NCBI RefSeq assembly: GCF_000797495.1
Contig: NZ_JTGN01000010.1
Location: 156,998-220,997 of the forward strand
DNA from: Robinsoniella peoriensis
Lineage (GTDB): Bacteria; Bacillota; Clostridia; Lachnospirales; Lachnospiraceae
Direction: 5' to 3'
Length of the DNA: 64,000 bases
Shown here: piece by piece, positions 25,444 through 34,409 of the stretch
Position numbering within the stretch: position 1 is the stretch's first letter
Layout of the letters: the number at the start of each line of letters is the position of its first letter
Notes under the pieces: model-generated
Database searches by the model: none
What the model was told of the DNA's origin: nothing
Seen by the model: the letters and a program-made list of their open reading frames with translations, nothing else
Made by a program: the position numbers and the translations under genes

Positions 25444-27261
25444 ATGGCTGAGACCAAGCTGGCCCGTTGGCGAAAATTAGATAACGCGGCGAAAATATTT
25501 CCGGCTACCAGCGGGAAGAAGGATACCAGGGTATTTCGCTTTTCTTGTGATTTAAGGGAAACGATCCGGGAAGAAATCCTTCAGGAGGCGCTGGATAAAA
25601 CCATTGAGGCTTATCCGATGTTCTGCTCTGTGATGCGGAAAGGATTTTTCTGGTTTTATCTGGAGAAAAGTTCCCTGCATCCTGTTGTAAAGGAAGAGAG
25701 TAAACTTCCCTGCAGCAATATCTATGTCCGGGATAAGAAGAGTCTTTTATTTGAAGTAACCTATTTCAAAAACAGAATTAACTTTGAGGTTTTCCATGCA
25801 CTGACAGATGGTACGGGTGCCATGCAGTTTACCAGGGAACTGGTGAAAAATTATATTCTAAAAGCCCACAAAGAGGAATTTCCGGAAGAGATACCTCTGG
25901 ACAGTCAGGATCTTACCGATGCAGATATGGAAGACGACAGCTTCTTTAAATATTATTCTAAAACAAAATCAGATGAGAAACAAAAATCTGTTCATTCCTA
26001 TCAGCTTCGGGGATTGAAATCAGATTATGAAAATATGCATATTACGGAAGGAATGGTGTCCGTAAAGCAGCTTTTGGAAAAGTCCAGGGAATATGGTGTG
26101 TCGATGACCGTATTTCTGACGGCAGTTTATCTGTGTGCCATTCACCGGGAAATGAGTCCCAGACAGGAGAAATATCCGGTAGTTCTGATGATTCCGGTTA
26201 ATCTGCGCAAGTACTTTCCATCCCAGTCCATGCTTAATTTTTTCAGCTGGATTGATGCCGGATTCCAGTTTGAAACGGGAGTTACCACATTCAAAGACGT
26301 GGTAAACCATGTGAAAGAGTTTTTTAAAATTGAACTTACCAAGGAGCGGGTTGCAGGCAGGATGAATGAATTCATGAACCTGGAACAGAATCCTTTTTTG
26401 AGAGTGGCACCGCTGGCGCTTAAGAATCTCTGTCTGCAGGCAGCGGCAAAGTTTACCTCTAAAAATGTAACCGCAATCTTTTCGAATATGGGTGTTGTGG
26501 ACATGCCGGAAGTATACGGGCCTTATATTAAATGGTTCCATGTGTTTACCAGTACGCCGAAAACGGAACTCTGTATGTGTTCCTTTGAAGACCATGTTGT
26601 TTTAAGCTTTACCTCCAGGTTTGAAAGTGAAAATGTTCAGCGGAATTTTTTCCGCATTCTAAACGAACAGGGCGTTGAAGTGGAGATGCTAAAGGATAAA
26701 TACCCGGAAAAGCGAAAACCGGTGTATCCCGGAATGCAGTTCTTTAAACTGTTTTCCTTTTTATGTCTGGCGGCTGTGGTAATCTGTGTTATGGCAAATG
26801 TAATTATTACACCTCATAGTATCTGGTCACTCTTTGTGGGGGGAGCCATGCTCTGTATGTGGCTGGCACTTGCAGTTGGATTTTACAAACGACGAAATTT
26901 ACTGAAAAATGCCATGTGGCAGCTGCTGCTTATCATTGCCTGTTGTCTCGCCTGGGATGCTTTTACCGGGTGGAACAGGTGGTCCATTGATTATGTACTG
27001 CCGGGTATCAGCCTTCTGACTACGATATCGATCCTGACAATTTCCAAGGTACAGCAATTAGGACCACCGGAATATATGATTTATTACGTAATGTCCGCAG
27101 GTGTTGGAATTGTTCCGTTTCTGCTGATATTGACTGGATGTGTAGGTGTCCACTATCCTTCTGTGATCTGTTCCGGACTGTCATTTTTATTTATTGCAGC
27201 ATTGGTTATATTTAAGTGGAAAGATTTTATGGTGGAACTGCATAAGAAATTTCACTTTTAA
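25444..27261 (+). CDS. Condensation/alcohol-acetyltransferase-like protein with membrane tail (DUF6320-like)
   Basis: A 605-residue protein. The first about 420 residues look like a CoA-dependent acyltransferase of the condensation-domain fold. The catalytic HxxxD motif is HALTDGTG (His118, Asp122), and later segments VMIPVNLRKYFPS and FSNMGVVDMP match that superfamily. The last about 170 residues contain five to six membrane segments. Proteins like this (DUF6320) occur beside alpha/beta hydrolases in Lachnospiraceae; a role in acylating a lipid or envelope molecule is plausible but unproven. GGGGGTCTAGGAA precedes the ATG. A terminator at 27268-27289 closes the three-gene operon. Confidence 0.75.
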   Translation: MAETKLARWRKLDNAAKIFPATSGKKDTRVFRFSCDLRETIREEILQEALDKTIEAYPMFCSVMRKGFFWFYLEKSSLHPVVKEESKLPCSNIYVRDKKSLLFEVTYFKNRINFEVFHALTDGTGAMQFTRELVKNYILKAHKEEFPEEIPLDSQDLTDADMEDDSFFKYYSKTKSDEKQKSVHSYQLRGLKSDYENMHITEGMVSVKQLLEKSREYGVSMTVFLTAVYLCAIHREMSPRQEKYPVVLMIPVNLRKYFPSQSMLNFFSWIDAGFQFETGVTTFKDVVNHVKEFFKIELTKERVAGRMNEFMNLEQNPFLRVAPLALKNLCLQAAAKFTSKNVTAIFSNMGVVDMPEVYGPYIKWFHVFTSTPKTELCMCSFEDHVVLSFTSRFESENVQRNFFRILNEQGVEVEMLKDKYPEKRKPVYPGMQFFKLFSFLCLAAVVICVMANVIITPHSIWSLFVGGAMLCMWLALAVGFYKRRNLLKNAMWQLLLIIACCLAWDAFTGWNRWSIDYVLPGISLLTTISILTISKVQQLGPPEYMIYYVMSAGVGIVPFLLILTGCVGVHYPSVICSGLSFLFIAALVIFKWKDFMVELHKKFHF

Positions 27262-27267
27262 GGATAT

Positions 27268-27289
27268 AAAGCGGGAATCCCCGCTTTTT
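27268..27289 (+). terminator. Intrinsic terminator of the SseB-esterase-acyltransferase operon
   Basis: AAAGCGGG and CCCGCTTT pair around AATC-like loop bases, followed by TTT. Confidence 0.75.
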
Positions 27290-27340
27290 CATTTCCGCAA
27301 AGTTCACAAACAGGGTTCGTATTTCAGGGAGGATAAAAAG

Positions 27341-28258
27341 ATGCTGGTAATAAACAGTTTAGAAGAAGGCGCTTCGGTTTTTAAAGCGTTGGGCTCTGAT
27401 CTCAGAGTGAATATCATAAAGCTGCTTATAAAAAATAATGAAATGAATATGCGGGAACTGGCATCGGCGCTTCATATTACAAACGGTGCCATTACCAGCC
27501 ATATAAAAAAGCTGTCAGAAGCAGGGATTATCGATGTGCTGACAGAATGCGGCGGCAGGGGAAACCAGAAAATCTGCAGGCTTAAGGTGAATGAAATTCT
27601 GGTGGATGCAAAGGAACAGGATAAAAAAGAAATGACTCTGTTAGAGACAGAATTTATGGTGGGGGATTATTGTGATTACGAGGTATACCCCACCTGTGGT
27701 CTGGCTACCGGGGATCACCGGATTGGCGGATGGGATAATCCGGAAGATTTTGCAAGACCTGAGCATGTGGATGCAGGTATTATCTGGTTTACCCAGGGAT
27801 ATGTAGAGTACAATATGTCCAGACTGCTGTCACCGGGGCACCATATTTCCCAGATTACGCTCTGTTTTGAGATTTCATCCGAGGCACCCAGTTATAACAA
27901 TGAATGGATGTCGGATGTTACTTTCAAACTCAATGGGCAGTCACTTGGAAAGTGGACAAGTCCCGGAGACTTTGGAGGAAGACATGGCATTTATACGCCG
28001 CTTTGGTGGAGCAGAAGCCTGAATCAGTACGGTCTTTTAAAACTGGTAGTCATCAGCCGAGGCGGTACATATGTAGACGGTCTCCAGATATCGAATGTGG
28101 GGCTGGATCAGTTACGGCTGGAAGATGCAGGGGTAATCCGGTTTCGATTTGAAGTAGAGAAGGAATCGGAACATGTGGGCGGACTCACGTTATTTGGTGC
28201 GGGATTCGGGAATTATAACCAGGATATTATGGTCCGGGTACATTATGAAAATGAATAG
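27341..28258 (+). CDS. ArsR-type transcriptional regulator with large C-terminal ligand-like domain
   Basis: A 305-residue protein. Residues 1-90 form a winged helix of the ArsR kind (EGASVFKALGSDLRVNIIKLL; MRELASALHITNGAITSHIKKL; a wing with GGRGNQKICRL). The remaining 210 residues are beta-rich and Gly/Trp-rich (SDVTFKLNGQSLGKW, YTPLWWSRSLNQYG, LTLFGAGFGNY) and resemble a jelly-roll or carbohydrate-binding-like domain. Regulators of this design sit near glycan-utilisation genes in related Clostridia; a sugar-type ligand is inference. I chose the ATG at 27341 because GGGAGGATAAAAAG lies just before it. It may control the YesM/YesN glycan locus that starts 325 bases downstream. Confidence 0.8.
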   Translation: MLVINSLEEGASVFKALGSDLRVNIIKLLIKNNEMNMRELASALHITNGAITSHIKKLSEAGIIDVLTECGGRGNQKICRLKVNEILVDAKEQDKKEMTLLETEFMVGDYCDYEVYPTCGLATGDHRIGGWDNPEDFARPEHVDAGIIWFTQGYVEYNMSRLLSPGHHISQITLCFEISSEAPSYNNEWMSDVTFKLNGQSLGKWTSPGDFGGRHGIYTPLWWSRSLNQYGLLKLVVISRGGTYVDGLQISNVGLDQLRLEDAGVIRFRFEVEKESEHVGGLTLFGAGFGNYNQDIMVRVHYENE

Positions 28259-28282
28259 ATCAGGGCATGTATTCGCTCTTAA

Positions 28283-28453
28283 GACCAGCTTTGTGGCGAC
28301 AGCCTGAATTTCGAAAAGATGGGGCATAGAGGAATTGCGTGGACGTCTGCGGTCAGTCGGCAGAGTCCATGTAATTCCTCTATGCCCTATCTTTTCGTAT
28401 ACGCCCCCATCCGCATAGCATCTATTTCTCAACAAAACCTGAATTTATTAAAT
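28283..28453. repeat. Hairpin repeat element related to the 40-kb palindrome
   Basis: Arms of 33 bp at 28312-28344 and 28365-28397 pair at 30 of 33 positions, around an inner hairpin (TCTGC...GCAGA). The left flank (28283-28311, starting ACCAGCTTTGTGGCG) matches the reverse complement of about 40290-40320. The right end, CAAAACCTGAATTTA (28434-28448), matches the end of the large palindrome, CAAAACCCAAATTTA. So this is a smaller copy of the same repeat family. It has no T-run and no coding content. Confidence 0.7.
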
Positions 28454-28497
28454 CTGTAGCTTTAAAAGTGTTAACTTTAAAAGTTTATCCCCCTATT

Positions 28498-28526
28498 TTG
28501 ACATTCCCGCGTTTTTGTTATATAGT
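28498..28526 (+). promoter_or_regulatory. Promoter of the YesM/YesN glycan locus
   Basis: TTGACA (28498-28503) and TATAGT (28521-28526) are exactly 17 bases apart, about 55 bases before the kinase start. Confidence 0.75.
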
Positions 28527-28583
28527 AAAAAGTAGGGAAAAATATCAAAGTATACAGATTTTTTTAATAGGACGGGGGGTTCT

Positions 28584-30344
28584 ATGGAAGAAAGACGTCA
28601 TCATCAAATCATTTTCCAGCTAAAAAGCAAGATTATTGTTATTTTTGTTGTCTGTGTTATTATTCCAAGTATTTTCTTTTTAGGCTTTTTTGTAAAAAGC
28701 TATTTTTCTTATGCGCTAAAGAGCATCATTGCCGAGAAGCAGAACATCATGAAAGAAACCCATAAAAATATTGAATTACAGTTCTCCAGTTTCAAGGACA
28801 CTTCAATGTCCCTGTATTATAATGAGGCTGCCAAAAATTATATTAACAGAGAAGACTATTCCAAAGAGGATAAGTACATATCCCAGTTGCTAAGCAGTAT
28901 TGTGAATTCTGAGAAATATATTGTTTCCGCAGTACTGGACCTGAATGGGATTATATATAATTCGGGTTATCACTATCTGAATTGGGAGGAGTACCTGGAT
29001 GAACATCTGGAGCAGGTCCTTGATAAAAAAGGGAAGGTGATCTGGATTCCAACGCAGCAGATGTCTGCATCCTACAATCAGAGACCGAAAAACTTTGCAC
29101 TGGCGAGAGCGATCAACTCTGCGAATCAAAATGTAGGTACCCTGTGGCTGTTTTTCTCAGAAGATCTGTTCACGAATATTTTAAAAAATCCCATATATCA
29201 TGAAGAAGGCACGGATTATTATATTGTCTCCAGGAACAGGCATATCGTTACCAGCAATTATGAAGAAGAGACAGGGGTGTTTCAAAATGGAGAACTGTTT
29301 ACGAAGGCGCTCATGCAGCAAAACGGATCCTTTTCCTATCAGGACCCGGATACAGGAAAAGAAAAGACGGTGGTTTGTTCCTCATCCGAGGTGAATGACT
29401 GGGTACTTTTAACAGTGACGGATCAGAGTGTTATTTTTAAGGATGTAAACTATATTAAATGGATGGCTTCGGTGATAGCATGCCTCTATGCGGTTTTTTT
29501 GTTTACTGCCTATTATATTTTGTCTCACTATATTTTCAAACCAATGCAAAATCTCAGTACGGGCCTGCGCAGAGTATCAGAGCGGGATTTCCAAAGGATC
29601 AGGGAAACCGGAAGCGCAGATGAAATGGGAATGCTGACAGCAAATTTTAATTATATGGTGGATGAAATACAATGTCTGATCCGGGATATCAGGGAAGAAG
29701 AAAAGGCCAAGAATGAAGAAAAGATCAAAGTGCTCTCTATGCAGATTGGACCGCATTTTATCTACAATACCCTGAATACCATTAAATGGATGGCAGCAGC
29801 CAATAAGCAGACGAACATCAAGAAGATGATAGAGTCCCTGATTAAACTAATGGTCAGCGTTACCTATAATACTAATGAGGAAATCACTCTCCGGCAGGAA
29901 GTAGAACTGCTGGGCTGTTATGTCTATATCCAGAAAATGCGTTTTATGAATTTTGATTTTGAATATGATCTGCCTATGGAATTGGGGAATTTAAAAATAT
30001 TAAAGCTGATTCTGCAGCCTTTTGTGGAAAACTGCATTCAGTATGCATTTGGAGATAAGCCGGATGGGGGCAGAATCCTCATGGAGTTTTACAAAGAAGA
30101 TGCACTCTATGTAAAGATCACAGATAATGGAAAAGGGTTTAATACCGGTGTTCTGGCGGATTGTAATGCGAAGGATACCTCAAAAGGAATGGATCACGTT
30201 GGCATTGTAAACGTAATGGAGCGTATCCGCCTGAACTATGGTGAAAGCTATCACGTGTCTATCGTAAGCCATGAGAACGAAGGAACGGAGGTTTTACTGC
30301 GGCTTCCGGTTATTGGTGAGGAGGAAGGTATAAATTTTGATTAA
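28584..30344 (+). CDS. YesM-type sensor histidine kinase
   Basis: A 586-residue two-transmembrane kinase: TM1 at about residues 17-38, a large Cache-like extracellular domain (about 40-285), TM2 at about 290-312, and a HAMP segment. A His_kinase domain follows with His391 in IGPHFIYNTLNTIKWM, and a HATPase_c domain ends in TDNGKGFN and GIVNVMERI. This is the family that pairs with AraC-type regulators to control sugar ABC transporters. The ribosome binding site is GGACGGGGGG. The downstream regulator gene overlaps its 3' end by eight bases. The extracellular domain probably senses a sugar directly or through the binding protein encoded downstream; the ligand cannot be read from sequence. Confidence 0.9.
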   Translation: MEERRHHQIIFQLKSKIIVIFVVCVIIPSIFFLGFFVKSYFSYALKSIIAEKQNIMKETHKNIELQFSSFKDTSMSLYYNEAAKNYINREDYSKEDKYISQLLSSIVNSEKYIVSAVLDLNGIIYNSGYHYLNWEEYLDEHLEQVLDKKGKVIWIPTQQMSASYNQRPKNFALARAINSANQNVGTLWLFFSEDLFTNILKNPIYHEEGTDYYIVSRNRHIVTSNYEEETGVFQNGELFTKALMQQNGSFSYQDPDTGKEKTVVCSSSEVNDWVLLTVTDQSVIFKDVNYIKWMASVIACLYAVFLFTAYYILSHYIFKPMQNLSTGLRRVSERDFQRIRETGSADEMGMLTANFNYMVDEIQCLIRDIREEEKAKNEEKIKVLSMQIGPHFIYNTLNTIKWMAAANKQTNIKKMIESLIKLMVSVTYNTNEEITLRQEVELLGCYVYIQKMRFMNFDFEYDLPMELGNLKILKLILQPFVENCIQYAFGDKPDGGRILMEFYKEDALYVKITDNGKGFNTGVLADCNAKDTSKGMDHVGIVNVMERIRLNYGESYHVSIVSHENEGTEVLLRLPVIGEEEGINFD

Positions 30345-31863
30345 TATAGTAATTGTAGAAGATGAAATGCTGGTCCGCCTGGGCATGAAAATGTGTCTGG
30401 ATGAATATTCCGCTGAAATGAAAGTGGCTGCGGCTTTTGGCTCCGGTGAAGATGCAGAACGTTATTTTCAGCAGAATACGGCAGATGTGCTGATTACGGA
30501 TATTCGTTTGACCGGTGAGACAGGGCTGGATCTGATCAGGCATCTGAAATCCCAGATGTCCCATATGGCAGTCATTGTTCTGAGCTGCTATGAGGATTTT
30601 TCTTATGCCAGAAGTGCCATGGAACTTGGTGTGGATAAATACATATTAAAGCATGAACTGTCAGAAGATGAGCTTCCCAAACTGGTTTCCGAAATTTATC
30701 AGAAAAAATTAAAAAAGGGCATGATCTCCAAGGGCAGAAATGATAATCCGGTTTTTTTTGAAGACGGAAATGGAGATAAGCGCTATCGTATTGCTTATAT
30801 AAACCTGAGAGGAACCGGAGAGCGGACAACAATCAGTGAAGAAAATACAGATTATGATTTTCTCGTTGAGATCCTCCAGGAAATATTGAATATTAACCAC
30901 ATGGGAGAATGTTTTTTGAGACACGGAAAGGAAGTCTTCTGTATTATGCGGTTTGAACCGGAAGAGACATCCGATCAGATCAATAAAAAAGTACTGGATT
31001 TTTATCAGAATGCCAGAAAAAATATGAAGAATTATTTTAATAAAAATCTATTTCTGTCCATTACGGACATATTTGACAGTCTGAGTCAGGTGAATCATTT
31101 TTATAAAGAAGCCAAAGAGGGATGCAGCCTGTCTTTTTACTATGAAACTTCCAGACTGATAGAACTTCACAATTCCACGTCCCGGGAGCAGATAATGCCG
31201 GCGCCTGTATTTGAAAAAGAAGAGGCATTTAGTGAGCAGTGGATGGAACAGGCATCTGTACAGATGGAACGGTTCTTAAAAGCGGAAAAGGAAGCAAACC
31301 GGCCGCCGGAAGAGGTAAAGCTGCAGGTGGTAAAATTTATACATGATATGGAAGATTATCTGAGTAAATATTACCAGACAGAACTTTATAAATTATTCTC
31401 CAAGGAAGAATCCCCCAACTATATTCTGGTAAATAGTTTTGATTCGGGGCAGGAGCTGCTGCTATGGCTGTCCGATATCCGAAAGCGGGTACAGGCTTAT
31501 CTCATGGACAAAGAGAGTATGGCTGAAAAAATGGAATCCTATCTGGAAGAGCATTATGTCAAGGATTTGCCGCTGAAAGAGGTTGCTGAACATTTTCATA
31601 TGAGTACAGCCTATTTCTGCCAATATTTTAAGAAACATACGGGGGATACTTTCGTTCATTATCTCAATTGCCTGCGGATTGAAAAAGCAAAACCACTGCT
31701 GCTAAAGGGGGAAGAGTCCGTTGAGGAAATTGCTGCAAAGGTAGGAATTATGAATAGCAATTATTTTTTCCGGGTATTTAAACAGATCACCGGGAAAACA
31801 GTAGGCGAGTTTAGAAAAGGCGTTTTTATGGATTCTGATATAAATTATGTGAATAAATCATAA
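30337..31863 (+). CDS. YesN-type AraC response regulator
   Basis: A 508-residue regulator with an N-terminal receiver (acidic residues in IVEDEM, phospho-acceptor Asp55 in LITDIRLTG, Lys in YILKHEL). A middle region of about 260 residues follows, then a C-terminal AraC helix-turn-helix pair (LPLKEVAEHFHMSTAYFCQY and VEEIAAKVGIMNSNYFFRVF). I chose TTG at 30337, which overlaps the kinase stop by eight bases and has GAGGAGGAAGG at eight bases distance. It should activate the downstream binding-protein and permease genes when phosphorylated by the kinase upstream. Confidence 0.9.
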   Translation: MINIVIVEDEMLVRLGMKMCLDEYSAEMKVAAAFGSGEDAERYFQQNTADVLITDIRLTGETGLDLIRHLKSQMSHMAVIVLSCYEDFSYARSAMELGVDKYILKHELSEDELPKLVSEIYQKKLKKGMISKGRNDNPVFFEDGNGDKRYRIAYINLRGTGERTTISEENTDYDFLVEILQEILNINHMGECFLRHGKEVFCIMRFEPEETSDQINKKVLDFYQNARKNMKNYFNKNLFLSITDIFDSLSQVNHFYKEAKEGCSLSFYYETSRLIELHNSTSREQIMPAPVFEKEEAFSEQWMEQASVQMERFLKAEKEANRPPEEVKLQVVKFIHDMEDYLSKYYQTELYKLFSKEESPNYILVNSFDSGQELLLWLSDIRKRVQAYLMDKESMAEKMESYLEEHYVKDLPLKEVAEHFHMSTAYFCQYFKKHTGDTFVHYLNCLRIEKAKPLLLKGEESVEEIAAKVGIMNSNYFFRVFKQITGKTVGEFRKGVFMDSDINYVNKS

Positions 31864-31993
31864 TATCGTGAACAGGCAGTTAGGAAAGTGGAAAAGACAG
31901 AAAAATATTGAATAAATGAATAAATTTTCTTACTAGTGATAAAGAAGCCTTCTTGTTAGAATAAATATATCAAATGATATGGGAGGTATCAAT

Positions 31994-33409
31994 ATGAAGA
32001 AGAAAATGATCAGTGCTTTATTGTGCGTAAGTATGGCGGCAGGTATTTTGTCGGGATGCGGAGGCGGTACGGAGCCGGCACAGATGCAGGCCAGGGATAC
32101 AAAGGCTTTGGAGACTACAGAAGCGGCGGCTGAAACAGAAAAAGCAGAAGAAACACAGGCAAAGGCTTCTGAAACCACCGGGGCAGTGACAGAGAAGACG
32201 ACAGAAAAGAAGACAGAAAAAGAAAGTACGGGCGGGGATGCAAATGCGGGAGACATTGGCGGAAAACTCGTGGTATGGGAGCATACGGCGCAGTTTGAGG
32301 CACCTCTGAAAGCTGTAATCGAAGGATTCAATAAGAAATACCCCAATGTGGAGATAGAGTACCAGATTAAGACCTCCGATCAATATTACAATTTGCTTCA
32401 GACAGCGATGCAGGCGGGCGAAACACCGGACTTGTTCTGGACAAACGGCACAGCTACCACGAATCTGGAGGCTTACGTAAAACAGGGACTGTTAATGGAT
32501 CTGACCGATAAAGTGGATTTTTCTTTATACGACGGAACAAATGCAATGAGCCTGGTTAAGGTAGACGATAAAACCTACGCATCTCCTACAGCAGAAGTAG
32601 GTGGACGAGCTGTATTCTATAACAAAGATATTTTTAAAGAACTGGGACTGGAAGTACCGAAGACATTCAGTGAATTTGAATCGGCTCTGGCAAGTATCAA
32701 TGATGCAGGTTATCTTCCGATTTCCTTTAGTGCTTCCGATCCGTGGGCAATCTTATTCCAGTTTGAACCGGTCCTGGCAGCGACGGCATTGGATTGGATT
32801 CAAGGATATGTAGATACCGGAGAAGCGAAAGTAAACGATCCGAAAGTGGTAGCCGCATATAACAAGATGTTAGAATGGGCAGATAAAGGATATTATGGGC
32901 CTGGATATACCGGAGTGGATGAGTCCGGTGCATTGCTTGCATTCTCCAAAGGTGACGCGGCAATGTGTATCGAAGGAACCTGGAATATCCAGACTATCCA
33001 GGAAAATAACCCCGAGCTGAATTTTGGCGCATTCCAGCTTCCTACGGAAGATGGTAAAAGACCGTTTGTAGGAACCAGTTCCGTTGGTTTTTCCGTCAGC
33101 AAGGACACGGAAAATCCGGATGCAGCACTTGCATTTGTGAACTATTTTTCTAGCCTGGAAGGGCAGACAGCCTGGATTAAATCTTTAGATTCCATTCCGT
33201 GTACCGATAAAATTGTATCGGAAAATGAAGTAATTAACGAAATTGCCCAGTTTGATATCCAGACGGAAAGCTACTACAATATTCTGGGATATTTGGAGAT
33301 AGAGGGGGAAAGCCCCAGAAATGTATGGGAAGAGGATCAGACAAAAGTATTTACCAAAGGTATGACAGCACAGGAATTTACGGATGAACTTGCGGCACTG
33401 ACCCGTTAA
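31994..33409 (+). CDS. Sugar ABC transporter substrate-binding lipoprotein
   Basis: A 471-residue lipoprotein with a signal peptide and lipobox LSGC (lipidated Cys22). A low-complexity Thr/Glu/Ala linker (about residues 30-85) is followed by an extracellular solute-binding domain of the family 1 type (KLVVWEHTAQFEAPLK; MQAGETPDLFWTNG; AMCIEGTWNIQTI). It should bind a mono- or oligosaccharide outside the membrane and deliver it to the two permeases encoded next. The ATG at 31994 has GGGAGG upstream; an in-frame start five codons earlier is less likely. A hairpin after the gene probably lowers expression of the permeases relative to this protein. Confidence 0.92.
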   Translation: MKKKMISALLCVSMAAGILSGCGGGTEPAQMQARDTKALETTEAAAETEKAEETQAKASETTGAVTEKTTEKKTEKESTGGDANAGDIGGKLVVWEHTAQFEAPLKAVIEGFNKKYPNVEIEYQIKTSDQYYNLLQTAMQAGETPDLFWTNGTATTNLEAYVKQGLLMDLTDKVDFSLYDGTNAMSLVKVDDKTYASPTAEVGGRAVFYNKDIFKELGLEVPKTFSEFESALASINDAGYLPISFSASDPWAILFQFEPVLAATALDWIQGYVDTGEAKVNDPKVVAAYNKMLEWADKGYYGPGYTGVDESGALLAFSKGDAAMCIEGTWNIQTIQENNPELNFGAFQLPTEDGKRPFVGTSSVGFSVSKDTENPDAALAFVNYFSSLEGQTAWIKSLDSIPCTDKIVSENEVINEIAQFDIQTESYYNILGYLEIEGESPRNVWEEDQTKVFTKGMTAQEFTDELAALTR

Positions 33410-33431
33410 AACAGGATAAACGGATAGGAAA

Positions 33432-33480
33432 GGGGTGTTGTACCATCCAGACGGGTGTTTGTACAGCACCCCCTGATTTT
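33432..33480 (+). terminator. Leaky terminator or processing hairpin between binding protein and permease
   Basis: GGGGTGTTGTAC (33432-33443) pairs with GTACAGCACCCC (33461-33472) with one G-U pair, followed by CTGATTTT. The position after a binding-protein gene is typical for differential expression within ABC operons. Confidence 0.65.
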
Positions 33481-33501
33481 ATAATGAAAGGGGTGCCTGC
33501 A

Positions 33502-34398
33502 ATGAGAAAAAGAAAGGCATACATCGGTTTTATAGCACCGGGATTTTTGATTTATACCATATTTATGATAGTACCGATTATATGTGCCGTTTATTTCAGC
33601 TTCTTTGAATGGAGCGGCATTGGAGATATGAAATTTATTGGTCTGGATAATTTTAGAAAGCTGATGTTTGATCCCAGAATGTCGAAAATATTCTTCAATG
33701 CACTAGGCAATAACATTAAATATCTTGTCTGCGTATTGCTTGTAATTACACCGCTGCAGATCTTTTTTGCCTACATGATCTATATAAAGATCAAATTCCA
33801 TAAATACATCCGTATGATGTTATTTTTACCGTACGTAATCAGTACGTCAATTGTTGGGTTTTTTGCAATCATTATGCTGGATCCCAATATTGGAGTTCTC
33901 AATGAGATAGTGGGAAGCCTGTTTGGCAACCAGGCAAAAAGTGCATGGCTGGGCAATCCGGAACTGGTATTTAAAATATTTGTTATGGTGGTAATCTGGC
34001 AGTGTATCGGCTCCGGTATGATGATTTTTTATGCTGATATGCAGGAGATACCGGAGGAAATTATTGAAGCCAGCATTATTGACGGGGCGAGCGGATGGAA
34101 GCGGTTTCGGTATGTGGTACTGCCGTCACTGAGCGCTTCTATGTCTACGAATATTACCCTGAGCGTGATCTATGCTCTGACGATGTTTGATATCCCTTAT
34201 ATTCTGGTTGGTCCCCAGGGTGGAGTGAATAATAAGATTGATTTTGTCAATATGGTGTTCTACCGTTACGCTTTTGGCGGTACTTATTTCGGGGAAACGT
34301 CTATCGGATTTGGTTCCAGCATCAGTGTTGCCATGTTTCTTATTATTCTTACGTTTTCTCTGGTCACTACAAAATTATTGAAGCGTAAGAAGGATTAG
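33502..34398 (+). CDS. Sugar ABC transporter permease, MalF/UgpA-type
   Basis: A 298-residue inner-membrane protein with six predicted segments. The ABC permease EAA loop reads IIEASIIDGASGWKRFRYVVLPSL, which contacts the ATPase. The start at 33502 has AAGGGG eight bases upstream; the ATG at 33484 would add six residues. No ATPase gene is encoded in this locus, so an MsmX-type shared ATPase elsewhere in the genome probably energises it. The partner permease follows after 11 bases. Confidence 0.92.
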   Translation: MRKRKAYIGFIAPGFLIYTIFMIVPIICAVYFSFFEWSGIGDMKFIGLDNFRKLMFDPRMSKIFFNALGNNIKYLVCVLLVITPLQIFFAYMIYIKIKFHKYIRMMLFLPYVISTSIVGFFAIIMLDPNIGVLNEIVGSLFGNQAKSAWLGNPELVFKIFVMVVIWQCIGSGMMIFYADMQEIPEEIIEASIIDGASGWKRFRYVVLPSLSASMSTNITLSVIYALTMFDIPYILVGPQGGVNNKIDFVNMVFYRYAFGGTYFGETSIGFGSSISVAMFLIILTFSLVTTKLLKRKKD

Positions 34399-34409
34399 GA
34401 GGGGATATA

